A DNA stretch of 64,000 nt from positions 168,419-232,418 of the forward strand of contig JAFRGD010000031.1 in assembly GCA_017433975.1 (NCBI GenBank), given 5' to 3'. The notes under the pieces were generated by a model. That model was not told the DNA's origin, ran no database searches, and saw only the letters and a program-made list of their open reading frames with translations. Positions 1 to 7,475 of the stretch are shown piece by piece. Within the stretch, counting starts at the first letter, position 1, and each line of letters begins with the position of its first letter. Source of the stretch: Mogibacterium sp. (GTDB taxonomy: Bacteria > Bacillota > Clostridia > Peptostreptococcales > Anaerovoracaceae). The translations under genes were made by a program, and so were the position numbers.

Positions 1-1
1 C

Positions 2-817
2 GCGGCGACGGCGGTGATCCACGCGAAACAAAAGAAAGTCACGGACGCCACGTTCCTGCTCTACATCCTGTCGATCGGTACGATCATCTGGGGAGCGGTG
101 ACGGGCACGTGGTTCGGCATGGAAAGCGCCATGAAAGTCCCGTTCCTCCGGGCAATGGTCATCCCGAGCATCGCGACGTATCCGGAGTACTTCGGCGTCA
201 CGAGTACGCAGACGCAGTTTGCGATCATGAAGTTCTCGCTGTCGGTCGGCGTGGTCCAGCTCGCGCTCGGCACGCTGCTCTCCATCCGCAAGAAGGCCAT
301 GGAGAAAGACCTGTCGCTGATCGCGGACATCGGATGGATGATCGCGACGGTATCCATGTACATGCTGGCGCTCAACCTGGTCATCCAGGAGGACATCAAC
401 CTCAAGCCGGTCTTCATCGGCATCGGCATTGCGTTCGTGATGGTTGTATTGTTCGGCGGAATGACACCGGGCACGACTTTCGGGCAGTCCATCAAGTCCG
501 GACTCGCCGGCTCGTTCACGACCTTCCTGGATACGATCAGCTGCTTCAGTAACGTAATGAGTTACATCCGCCTGTTCGCGGTAGGCATGGCCGGCGTCGC
601 GATCTCGCAGAGCTTCAACGACCTCGGCGGCGGTATGCCGGGAGCGCTGGTCATCGTCGGTGCAATCATCATATTGCTCGGGCACGCGCTGAACATAGCA
701 ATGTGCTTCCTGTCAGTAGTTGTTCACGGCGTGAGACTGAACGTCCTCGAATTCTCGGGTCAGGCCGGGATCGAGTGGGCGGGCGTCTCATACGATCCGT
801 TTAAAGAAGTCAAATAA
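2..817 (+). CDS. ntpI: V-type ATP synthase subunit I, C-terminal part (5' end outside window)
   Basis: This is the C-terminal membrane half of the V/A-ATPase stator subunit a/I, which forms the ion half-channels against the proteolipid ring. The frame is open to the left edge, so the start lies outside. The visible part has about six hydrophobic segments. The family hallmarks are VMSYIRLFAVGMAG at about residues 180-193 of the visible part, whose Arg faces the ring glutamate, and the closing GHALNIAMCFLSVVVHGVR and LEFSGQAGIEW stretches. The proteolipid gene follows 34 bp later. The order I-K at the end of an operon resembles the spirochaete/chlamydia arrangement (E-A-B-D-I-K) rather than the enterococcal one; that comparison is from memory. 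Confidence 0.95.
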   Translation, partial: AATAVIHAKQKKVTDATFLLYILSIGTIIWGAVTGTWFGMESAMKVPFLRAMVIPSIATYPEYFGVTSTQTQFAIMKFSLSVGVVQLALGTLLSIRKKAMEKDLSLIADIGWMIATVSMYMLALNLVIQEDINLKPVFIGIGIAFVMVVLFGGMTPGTTFGQSIKSGLAGSFTTFLDTISCFSNVMSYIRLFAVGMAGVAISQSFNDLGGGMPGALVIVGAIIILLGHALNIAMCFLSVVVHGVRLNVLEFSGQAGIEWAGVSYDPFKEVK

Positions 818-851
818 TTCAAGTCAAATAATCAAGTAAAGGAGAATGATT

Positions 852-1286
852 ATGGATATTAATCTCGCTTATGTCGGAATGGCAGCCGCCCTTGGTTTAT
901 CTGCTTCAGGGTCTGGGTTTGGAGCCGGAACCGCCGGTATGGCAACTGTTGGCGCATGGAAGAAATGATATGCCGCAGGAAAGCCTGCACCGTTCATCAT
1001 GATCGCGTTCACGGGAGCCCCGCTGACGCAGATCATCTACGGATTCCTCCTGATGAACTTCATCAAGAACGCCAGCTGCGAACCGGGCCTGGCTCTCGGC
1101 GTAGGCATTTTCGGCGGACTCGCGATCGGACTCTCCGCGCTCAACCAGGGCAAGTGCTCGGCCGCAGCTTCGGATGCGCTCGGTGCAACAGGAAAGGGTG
1201 TCGCAAACTACTTCATTGTAATCGGTATCGCAGAGACGGTAGCGTTGTTCACGCTCGTCTTCTGCCTGCTCATTCTGAACAGCTAA
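852..1286 (+). CDS. ntpK: V-type ATP synthase proteolipid subunit K, with in-frame UGA (possible selenoprotein or broken gene)
   Basis: This is the ion-carrying c/K subunit of the V-ATPase rotor ring. Reading from ATG 852 (SD GGAGA, 843-846 region) gives a glycine-rich first helix ending GAWKK, then TGA at 966-968 (codon 39), then YAAGKPAPF and the rest of a complete two-hairpin proteolipid in the same frame. If the UGA is read through, the product is 144 residues, the normal size. The polar TGAPLTQIIYG segment and the ion-binding glutamate in GIAETVALF are both present. As I remember related proteins, this position is Cys in a WKKCY context, which would suit selenocysteine. A 5-bp stem with AAAG loop (975-988) follows the UGA, but it is close to the codon and is not a textbook bacterial SECIS. 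Alternatives are a sequencing error or a real nonsense mutation; no other damage is seen. Confidence 0.85.
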
Positions 1287-1322
1287 TACCGATTTGACAA
1301 CCGAATGAAATATGATACAAGC

Positions 1323-1348
1323 GGCCGGCGGAATGCCGGCCACTTTTC
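1323..1348 (+). terminator. Terminator of the V-ATPase operon
   Basis: A perfect 7-bp stem GGCCGGC/GCCGGCC (1323-1329 with 1335-1341) with loop GGAAT is followed by ACTTTTC. It lies 36 bp after the ntpK stop, so the operon ends with ntpK. Confidence 0.75.
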
Positions 1349-1361
1349 GTGAGATACCATT

Positions 1362-1387
1362 GGCCGGCGCAATGCCAGCCGCTTTTC
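1362..1387 (+). terminator. Second, near-duplicate terminator hairpin
   Basis: GGCCGGC/GCCAGCC (1362-1368 with 1374-1380, one G-T or mismatch) with loop GCAAT is followed by GCTTTTC. It repeats the preceding hairpin 39 bp further on and looks like a tandem duplication, probably a back-up terminator. Confidence 0.55.
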
Positions 1388-1852
1388 ATGTGCGAAGACT
1401 GCCTGCAACCGAACAGGCGAACTACGCAAGTTGACCACCCGCTGGGGGACCTGGCGCCTGCCCGGCAAGGTCGCATTTGGCGGGGCATCCCTTTATTCGA
1501 CATTTCTATCCCTTTATTCTTCAAAGTGTTGAAACCACCGAACGCATTGTGGTATGAAAGAGAAACAATGTGTGATCTGTTTTCAGAATTGTATCGATGA
1601 TCGTATCAGCAGGGCTGATTGATACAGATTTATGACGAGATGATTGTCAACAAACCGATGGGAATGGACTTGGGAAGCCACTTTTGTATCGCATTTCGAA
1701 ATGAATCGTTTTTCGATACAAAAAAGAAAAGGGAGGGAAGGGATTCTGGCAAAAACATGTATCAATCTTCTGCAAAAACTCCAAATCGATACAAATATGA
1801 ATAATGAGGCGATGAGAGAAAAACGAGGCGATGCCAGAAAGAGGTGGGAGTG
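1388..1852. other. Intergenic spacer without a convincing gene; AT-rich, with GATACAA-type repeats
   Basis: No reading frame here has both a good ribosome site and coding character. The first part is GC-rich. From about 1485 it turns AT-rich: ATCCCTTTATTC occurs twice (near 1488 and 1509), and GTATCG/CGATAC-type words recur near 1590, 1620, 1684, 1714, 1760 and 1788. A perfect 10-bp inverted repeat TTTTGTATCG/CGATACAAAA (1682-1691 and 1714-1723) encloses the 12-bp palindrome CATTTCGAAATG (1692-1703). The base composition change suggests that this spacer and the following gene were acquired together. Confidence 0.5.
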
Positions 1853-2713
1853 ATGAGGAACACGTTGATCCGCATTCTTAATGCGGAACTCAGAGGCTAT
1901 CGGGAGTTGCATTACCGAATGGCAAGGCGATATGGCAGACTTCTCAAGCGAACGGATATCGAGAATAAAAAACTGTCTATCAGCAGTCGTAAAGAAGGTA
2001 GCTACTATACGATGCGATGGAAGGAAAACGAACAACAGCATTATAAGTATTTGGGCTCCAAGGAAAATGAACTGGTAAAAGCCATTCAGGAACGTGAGTA
2101 TTTGAAACGGTCTCTTCTGGAATTGAAGGAAACCGCCAATCAACTCACCGGGTTTGCAAGTCATTATAGAGAATTCGATCCCGTCGCCGTCAACAACAAC
2201 CTGCCAAAGGCTTACCGGCTCACCGATGAACACCTGAACGAAGTCATTGGAAAGGATAAAGCGCGAAAGTGGAAGGAGGACGCCCTGCGGTACAAACGCG
2301 AGCATGAGGCGAAATACGGCGTCCCGTACCCGGAGGAACGGCAGAACCGCACGAGCGACGGAACGATGGTACGGTCAAAGTCAGAGGTCGCTATATACAA
2401 TATCCTGCTTTCGATGGAGATCCAATTCGTGTATGAGTTGCCGACAGAGGTGTGCGGCAGAACCGTCTGGCCGGACTTTACGATTTATTGTGAACCGTTG
2501 GACCGGCTGATCCTATGGGAACACTTCGGCAGGCTGTTCGAAGAGAAATACCGGCTTCGGTTTGCCCAGGCGATGGACCTGTATCTGAAGGACGGCCGGG
2601 TTCCATGCGTTGATCTGCTGATGTCGTTCGACACGATGGACGGTAAACTGGACACGAAGGCAGTCACGGAGCTGGTCAGATGTCTGGTTTGCGGGGAGCC
2701 GCTCGCTGCGTAA
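1853..2713 (+). CDS. PD-(D/E)XK nuclease-like protein of unknown role
   Basis: A 286-residue soluble protein. The N-terminal half (to about 150) is charged, probably helical, with no motif I recognise. The C-terminal half has the order of a restriction-endonuclease fold: RSKSE (about 182), YELP, then WPDFTIYC (about 209) and LILWEHFGR (about 222). The E...PD...(E)xH pattern fits metal and active-site positions of PD-(D/E)XK nucleases. ATG 1853 is chosen because GGTGGGAG lies just before it; an in-frame GTG at 1844 would add three residues. The gene stands alone, with AT-rich repeats upstream and a promoter for the next gene downstream. No methyltransferase or helicase partner is near, so a restriction or defence role is only a possibility. 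Confidence 0.6.
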   Translation: MRNTLIRILNAELRGYRELHYRMARRYGRLLKRTDIENKKLSISSRKEGSYYTMRWKENEQQHYKYLGSKENELVKAIQEREYLKRSLLELKETANQLTGFASHYREFDPVAVNNNLPKAYRLTDEHLNEVIGKDKARKWKEDALRYKREHEAKYGVPYPEERQNRTSDGTMVRSKSEVAIYNILLSMEIQFVYELPTEVCGRTVWPDFTIYCEPLDRLILWEHFGRLFEEKYRLRFAQAMDLYLKDGRVPCVDLLMSFDTMDGKLDTKAVTELVRCLVCGEPLAA

Positions 2714-2755
2714 AGATATGCAGCCAGATACGGTCTGTTTTGTGGCGAGAACCCA

Positions 2756-2784
2756 TTGAAAAAAGCGGCGCAAAAGCATATTAT
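2756..2784 (+). promoter_or_regulatory. Promoter for the cupin/butyrate kinase operon
   Basis: TTGAAA (2756-2761) and TATTAT (2779-2784) are separated by exactly 17 bp, 60 bp upstream of the cupin gene. Confidence 0.6.
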
Positions 2785-2843
2785 AGTTTAGTATGAAGAT
2801 AATGAGGAAGTCCTGGCACGGAGATGCATAGGAGGAAAAAGTC

Positions 2844-3185
2844 ATGATCAGGCAGGCAAGATACGAGGAGAAAACCAACGTACAGGGCGGTGCGGGAACC
2901 GTCCGGTTTTATCATATCGTCGAGGCGGATGAGCTGTACGGCCACGGGCGGCTGTACGCAAAGATCGTCGTACCGCCGGGCGCTTCGATCGGATGGCACG
3001 TTCACCACGGTGAGACGGAGCCGTATTTCATCCTTTCCGGCGAGGGACTGTTCACCGACAGCGACGGCAGCGTGCATCGGGTTACGGCCGGCGACAGCTG
3101 CCTGATCGAGCCGGAACACGGCCACAGCATCGCGAACGAAGGCCCGGAGGACCTGGTCTTCATCGCTCTGATTCATAAAGCATAA
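2844..3185 (+). CDS. Small single-domain cupin protein
   Basis: A 113-residue cupin_2 barrel. The first cupin motif is visible as GWHVHHGETEPYFILSGEG (about 51-69), giving the His-X-His...Glu metal ligands, and the second as EPEHGHSIANEG (about 91-102), giving the last His. Such stand-alone cupins bind a divalent metal and act as isomerases, dioxygenases or sugar/small-molecule sensors; the substrate cannot be told. SD AGGAGG precedes the ATG. The butyrate kinase gene follows 11 bp later, so the two are probably co-transcribed. Confidence 0.85.
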   Translation: MIRQARYEEKTNVQGGAGTVRFYHIVEADELYGHGRLYAKIVVPPGASIGWHVHHGETEPYFILSGEGLFTDSDGSVHRVTAGDSCLIEPEHGHSIANEGPEDLVFIALIHKA

Positions 3186-3196
3186 AGGAGACAACC

Positions 3197-4339
3197 ATGG
3201 GCTACAAAACTTTCGTGATCAATCCGGGGTCGACGTCGACCAAGCTCGCGTACTTTGACGATGAAACCAAGCTTTTTGAGGCGAACGTGTTCCACGACGC
3301 GCCGGAGCTGCTCAAATTCGAGCACGTCCGGGACCAGTTCGAGTTCCGGCTCGGGGTCATCCTGGACTTTCTCAAGGAGAAGAATATCGACCTGAACGGC
3401 GTCGACGCGATCGTCGGCCGGGGCGGCGGCTTCCACACGGTGGAGGGCGGCACATACGAGATCAACGATTTGATGTATGAGCACACCCGGACCGGTGTTA
3501 CTGTGATCGACCACCCGTGCATGCTCGGCGTTCCGCTGGCCAAGGCGTTGCAGGACCGCTTCGGCGGCCGCGCGTTCGTGGTCGACTCGACCAACATCGA
3601 CGAGCTGCAGGACCTCGCGCGGATCACCGGCGTGGACGGCTATTACCGCCGCTCGGCGGACCACCCGCTCAACCAAAAGGGCACGATCCGCAAGCACTGC
3701 AAGGAGCACGGGACCCGCTACGAGGACGGGAACTACATCTGTTGCCACATCGACGGCGGCACGTCCATCACGGCGCACCGCAAGGGCAAGATGATCGACA
3801 CGACGTGCCCTGGCCTCGGGAGCGGCGCGTTCTCCCCGACGAGAATCGGCTTCCTCGAGGTCGCCACGGTCTTTGAGATCCTCAAGGACTACGACATGAA
3901 AGACCTCGCCAAGATGTGCACCCGCGCGGGCGGCTTCGTGAGCTACTTCGGGACGTCGGACTCCGACTACGTCCACGGGCTCAAGGAGCAGGGCGACGCG
4001 AAGGCGGACCTCGTCTGGCGCGCCATGGTTTACCAAATCTGCAAAAACATCGGTTCGATGGCAACCGTCCTCGAGGGCAAGGTCGACGCGATCATCCTCT
4101 GCGGCGGCCTGATGCGCTTTGACGACATCCTGCAGCAGATCAAGCAGCAGTGCGAGTGGATCGCCCCGGTGTACTCGTACCCGGGCGAGGTCGAGCACGA
4201 GGCGATGGCGGCCGGCGCGCTCCGCGTCCTCCGCGGCGAGGAGACGCCAAAGGTCTACACCGGCGTTCCGATCTTCACCGGCTTCGCGTGGGAGACCGCC
4301 GAGGAACGCGGCCGCCGCATGGACGACGACGTGATCTGA
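3197..4339 (+). CDS. buk: Butyrate kinase (first tandem copy)
   Basis: A 380-residue ASKHA-fold kinase that converts butyryl phosphate and ADP to butyrate and ATP, the last ATP-yielding step of some butyrate fermentations. The phosphate-1 loop VINPGSTSTKLAYF is at residues 7-20, the HIDGGTSI phosphate-2 loop near 188, the adenosine-type CGGL near 300, and GEVEHEAMAAGALRVLRGEE closes the domain. SD AAGGAG is upstream. The N-terminal 40 residues are almost identical to those of the next gene, so the pair arose by tandem duplication. Substrate range (butyrate, isobutyrate, branched acids) cannot be set from sequence. Confidence 0.93.
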   Translation: MGYKTFVINPGSTSTKLAYFDDETKLFEANVFHDAPELLKFEHVRDQFEFRLGVILDFLKEKNIDLNGVDAIVGRGGGFHTVEGGTYEINDLMYEHTRTGVTVIDHPCMLGVPLAKALQDRFGGRAFVVDSTNIDELQDLARITGVDGYYRRSADHPLNQKGTIRKHCKEHGTRYEDGNYICCHIDGGTSITAHRKGKMIDTTCPGLGSGAFSPTRIGFLEVATVFEILKDYDMKDLAKMCTRAGGFVSYFGTSDSDYVHGLKEQGDAKADLVWRAMVYQICKNIGSMATVLEGKVDAIILCGGLMRFDDILQQIKQQCEWIAPVYSYPGEVEHEAMAAGALRVLRGEETPKVYTGVPIFTGFAWETAEERGRRMDDDVI

Positions 4340-4381
4340 TGACGCGTGTCAACGCATTTTGACAAAATAAGGAAGGCAACG

Positions 4382-5485
4382 ATGGGATATAAGATTTTTG
4401 TGATCAATCCGGGGTCGACGTCGACCAAACTCGCGTACTTTGACGACGAGACCAAATTGTTCGAGACCAACGTGTTTCACGACGCGCCGGAGCTCCTGAA
4501 GTTCAAGGAGATCAAGGACCAGTTCGGCTACCGGATGGACGTGATCGAGCGGTTTCTTGCGGACAATAACATCGATTTGACCGGCGTGGACGCGATCGTC
4601 GGCCGCGGCGGTTCTTCCTACTCCGTCGAGGGTGGCGTGTATGCGGTGACCGACCGGCTGATTGAGGACACCATGAACGCGGTCGGCGGGATCAAGCACC
4701 CGTGCAATCTCGGGTGTGCGTTGGCAAATGCGTTATGCAGGAAATACGGCGGCGTCGCGCTGATGGTCGAGTCGCCGAACACAGACGAATACCAGGACGT
4801 GGCACGGCTCACCGGCATCAAAGGAGTGCACCGTGCGTCCGCGATCCACGCGCTCAACCACAAGGGGACGGTCCGCCTGCACTGCAGGCGCGTGGGCGTC
4901 CGCTACGAGGACGGGAACTACATCGTCTGCCATATCGACGGCGGTATCTCCATCGCGGCGCACTGCCGCGGAAAGATGATTGACGCGACGACCGCGGGGC
5001 AGGGCGAGGGCCCGTTCACACCGACGCGGATCGGGTCGCTGCCGGTCAATACCGTAATCAAAGTCATCGAAGAACAGGGCATGGACGCGCTGCGGGATTA
5101 CGTGATCCGGACAGGCGGCCTGGTCAGTTACTTCGGTACATCGAATTCGGACAAGGTTCACGCGCTGGTCGAACAGGGCGACCCAAAGGCTTCCCTCGTC
5201 TGGGAAGCGATCGGATATAACATCTGCAAAGCGATCGGCTCGATGGCGGCCGTGCTCGGCGGCAAGGTCGACGGGATCGTGCTCGGCGGCGGGCTGCTTC
5301 GGTTTGCCGACCTGGTGCAGCAGATCCGCGACAACTGCGAGTGGATCGCGCCGGTGTATGCATATCCGGGCGAGGTCGAGCACGAGACGATGGCCGAAGG
5401 CGCGCTCCGCGTCCTCCGCGGCGAGGAGACGCCGCAGGTTTACAGCGGCCGCCCGGTGTGGGACGGCTTTGCCTGGGAGGAGTAG
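4382..5485 (+). CDS. buk: Butyrate kinase (second tandem copy)
   Basis: A 367-residue paralogue of the preceding gene with the same VINPGSTSTKLAYF start, HIDGGISI loop and closing GEVEHETMAEGALRVLRGEE. ATG 4382 is chosen because AAGGAAGG lies 6-8 bases upstream and the protein then aligns with its neighbour from residue 1; a GTG at 4346 would add an unmatched extension. There is a 42-bp gap and no terminator between the copies. Sequence has drifted most in the middle, for example the residues after the phosphate-2 loop, so the copies may prefer different short or branched acyl phosphates. Confidence 0.93.
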   Translation: MGYKIFVINPGSTSTKLAYFDDETKLFETNVFHDAPELLKFKEIKDQFGYRMDVIERFLADNNIDLTGVDAIVGRGGSSYSVEGGVYAVTDRLIEDTMNAVGGIKHPCNLGCALANALCRKYGGVALMVESPNTDEYQDVARLTGIKGVHRASAIHALNHKGTVRLHCRRVGVRYEDGNYIVCHIDGGISIAAHCRGKMIDATTAGQGEGPFTPTRIGSLPVNTVIKVIEEQGMDALRDYVIRTGGLVSYFGTSNSDKVHALVEQGDPKASLVWEAIGYNICKAIGSMAAVLGGKVDGIVLGGGLLRFADLVQQIRDNCEWIAPVYAYPGEVEHETMAEGALRVLRGEETPQVYSGRPVWDGFAWEE

Positions 5486-5489
5486 AATT

Positions 5490-5771
5490 ATGAATAAGAT
5501 TACGTATTTTTATATCGATGACTGCCCGTTCTGCGCCATGGCGGACCAGGCGATCGGGGAGCTCATAGCAGAGGAACCGGCGTACGCGGCGGTCGACTTC
5601 GACCGGATCGATGAGGAGGCCTTCCCGGAACGCACCGAGGGGTACGACTATTACTACGTCCCGACCTTTTTCCTCGGTGACGAGAAACTATTCGAAGCAT
5701 ACTACATGATTCCGTACGAAGAGGTCAAAGCCGGCGTCCGCAAGGCGATGGACGCGGCGCTGCAGAGATAG
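5490..5771 (+). CDS. Thioredoxin/glutaredoxin-like protein with CPFC motif
   Basis: A 93-residue thioredoxin-fold protein. It opens with a beta strand leading to DDCPFCAMADQAI, so the redox pair is Cys12 and Cys15. YYYVPTFFLG (about 55-64) supplies the cis-proline before the third strand. It begins 4 bp after the kinase stop and so belongs to that operon. It is probably a thiol-disulfide oxidoreductase acting in the cytoplasm, since no signal peptide is present; the partner is unknown. Confidence 0.8.
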   Translation: MNKITYFYIDDCPFCAMADQAIGELIAEEPAYAAVDFDRIDEEAFPERTEGYDYYYVPTFFLGDEKLFEAYYMIPYEEVKAGVRKAMDAALQR

Positions 5772-5826
5772 CCTCCGGCGGAGCATTTCAGAATATCAAT
5801 CAATGACAGAGAGGAAACATGACAAA

Positions 5827-7350
5827 ATGACAGACAACGCGAAACAATGGACTTTGGAGGAGGCCAGGGCGGCGCTGATGGCGCTTCAGCGCAGGCAGGC
5901 GGCGTATGAGCACGCGATGGCCTTGATTTACTATGACGGCGTGACGGCGGCACCGCGGGAGACCGCCGAAAACCGGGAGATTTCGCTCTCCATCCTGAGC
6001 GAAGAGGTTTATAAACAAGGAACGTCCCCGGAGACGGTCGAATTGCTGGAGTACCTCGACGCGAACCGGGACGGTCTGACCGGCGACGAGAAACGCATGG
6101 TCCACCTGTTACTGAAAGACATCCGCAACATGCGGAAGGTCCCGATGGAAGAATACGTGGCATACCAGGCGCTGCTGGTCCGGGCCGACGACGTGTGGCA
6201 CCGGGCGAAGGAAGCGTCCGACTTTGCGATGTTTGAGCCGATCCTGGAGGAGATTTTTGAGACGAACAAGCGCTTTGCCGGCTATATTTCGCCGGAAAAG
6301 GCACCGTACGATTACTGCCTCGACCTCTACGAAGAGGGCCTGACCACGGAGGTCTGCGACGCGTTCTTCGGCAAGCTGCGCGAGGGAATCGTCCCGTTGC
6401 TCAAGCGGATCCAGGCGCAGCCGCAGGTCGACGGCAGTCTCCGCTCCGGAACCTTCCCGGCCGCTCAGCAGGAGAAGCTGGCGCATCACCTGATGAAGGT
6501 CATCGGGCTGGACCTCGGGCACGTCGGCCTCGCCACGACCGAGCACCCGTTTACGATCAGCTTCGGCTCGCATCTCGACGAGCGGATCACGACGCACTAC
6601 TATGAAGAAGACTTCGGCTTCTCGATGTTCAGCGTCATCCACGAGGGCGGCCACGCGCTCTACGATACCGGGTCCGAGCGGGAGCTCGCCTTTACGGAGC
6701 TCGACGGCGGTGTCTCGATGGGGATTCACGAGAGCCAGAGCCGGTTCTACGAAAACATCATCGGGCGGAGCCGCGGCTTCTGCGAGATGATCTTCCCAAA
6801 GGTCGCGGAGATCTTCCCGGAGCAGATGGCAGGCTACACGGCAGAGGACCTCTATCGCGCGGTCAACCGGGTCTGCCCGTCGCTCATCCGCACGGAGGCG
6901 GACGAGGTCACGTACTGCCTGCACATCATGATCCGCTACGAGCTCGAGAAGCGCGTGATCGCAGGCGACCTCGCGGTCAAGGACCTGCCGGCGGAGTGGA
7001 ACCGCTTGTACAAGGAATACCTCGGCGTCGACGTGCCGGACGACAAGCACGGCGTGCTGCAGGACAGCCACTGGTCCGGCGGCATGGTCGGGTACTTCCC
7101 GTCGTATGCCCTCGGAAACGCGTACGGCGCGCAGTTCCTGGCGAAGATGCGCGAGACGGTCGACGTGAACGCGTGCATCGCGGCCGGCGACTTCGGACCG
7201 GTCAACGATTGGAACCGTGAGCACATCTGGCGCCACGGCGGCCGCTACACGCCGGCCGAGCTGCTCGAGCGCGTGCTCGGAGCGCCGTTTGACCCGTCGT
7301 ACTTTATTGAGTATTTGCGCAACAAATACACAGACATTTACAACCTGTAA
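5827..7350 (+). CDS. M32 family metallocarboxypeptidase
   Basis: A 507-residue zinc carboxypeptidase of the Taq/Pfu type, removing C-terminal residues from peptides in the cytoplasm. The zinc motif HEGGH is at residues 272-276, and the M32-specific HESQSRFYEN stretch follows near 300. I chose ATG 5827, which begins MTDNAKQW and has GAGAGGAAA upstream; an in-frame ATG at 5803 lacks a ribosome site. It precedes an M3 peptidase gene and is not far upstream of the Opp peptide importer, so it likely serves peptide fermentation. Confidence 0.92.
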   Translation: MTDNAKQWTLEEARAALMALQRRQAAYEHAMALIYYDGVTAAPRETAENREISLSILSEEVYKQGTSPETVELLEYLDANRDGLTGDEKRMVHLLLKDIRNMRKVPMEEYVAYQALLVRADDVWHRAKEASDFAMFEPILEEIFETNKRFAGYISPEKAPYDYCLDLYEEGLTTEVCDAFFGKLREGIVPLLKRIQAQPQVDGSLRSGTFPAAQQEKLAHHLMKVIGLDLGHVGLATTEHPFTISFGSHLDERITTHYYEEDFGFSMFSVIHEGGHALYDTGSERELAFTELDGGVSMGIHESQSRFYENIIGRSRGFCEMIFPKVAEIFPEQMAGYTAEDLYRAVNRVCPSLIRTEADEVTYCLHIMIRYELEKRVIAGDLAVKDLPAEWNRLYKEYLGVDVPDDKHGVLQDSHWSGGMVGYFPSYALGNAYGAQFLAKMRETVDVNACIAAGDFGPVNDWNREHIWRHGGRYTPAELLERVLGAPFDPSYFIEYLRNKYTDIYNL

Positions 7351-7385
7351 ACGGGTTTTCATCTACGATGGGTTCGCCACGGGGT

Positions 7386-7422
7386 GTGGTCGCTGTGCCG
7401 CTGACAGAGGCACAGCGATCAC
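7386..7422 (+). other. Intergenic hairpin between the two peptidase genes
   Basis: GTGGTCGCTGTGCC (7386-7399) pairs with GGCACAGCGATCAC (7409-7422), a 14-bp stem with one G-T pair. There is no T run, so it is more likely an RNA stability or attenuation element than a simple terminator. Confidence 0.5.
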
Positions 7423-7475
7423 ATCGTCGCGACAGCATAGAAGAAATAATGGGTTTTAGAGGAGTGTATAGTATT

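Noticed and set aside
975..988. Confident SECIS element after the ntpK UGA
   Set aside because: The 5-bp stem loop is only about six bases from the UGA with an AAAG loop; too close and lacking the usual loop G/bulged U, so it is reported only as a possibility.
1349..1600. 83-codon plus-strand ORF after the V-ATPase genes
   Set aside because: It begins inside the duplicated terminator and has no SD; sequence is not protein-like.
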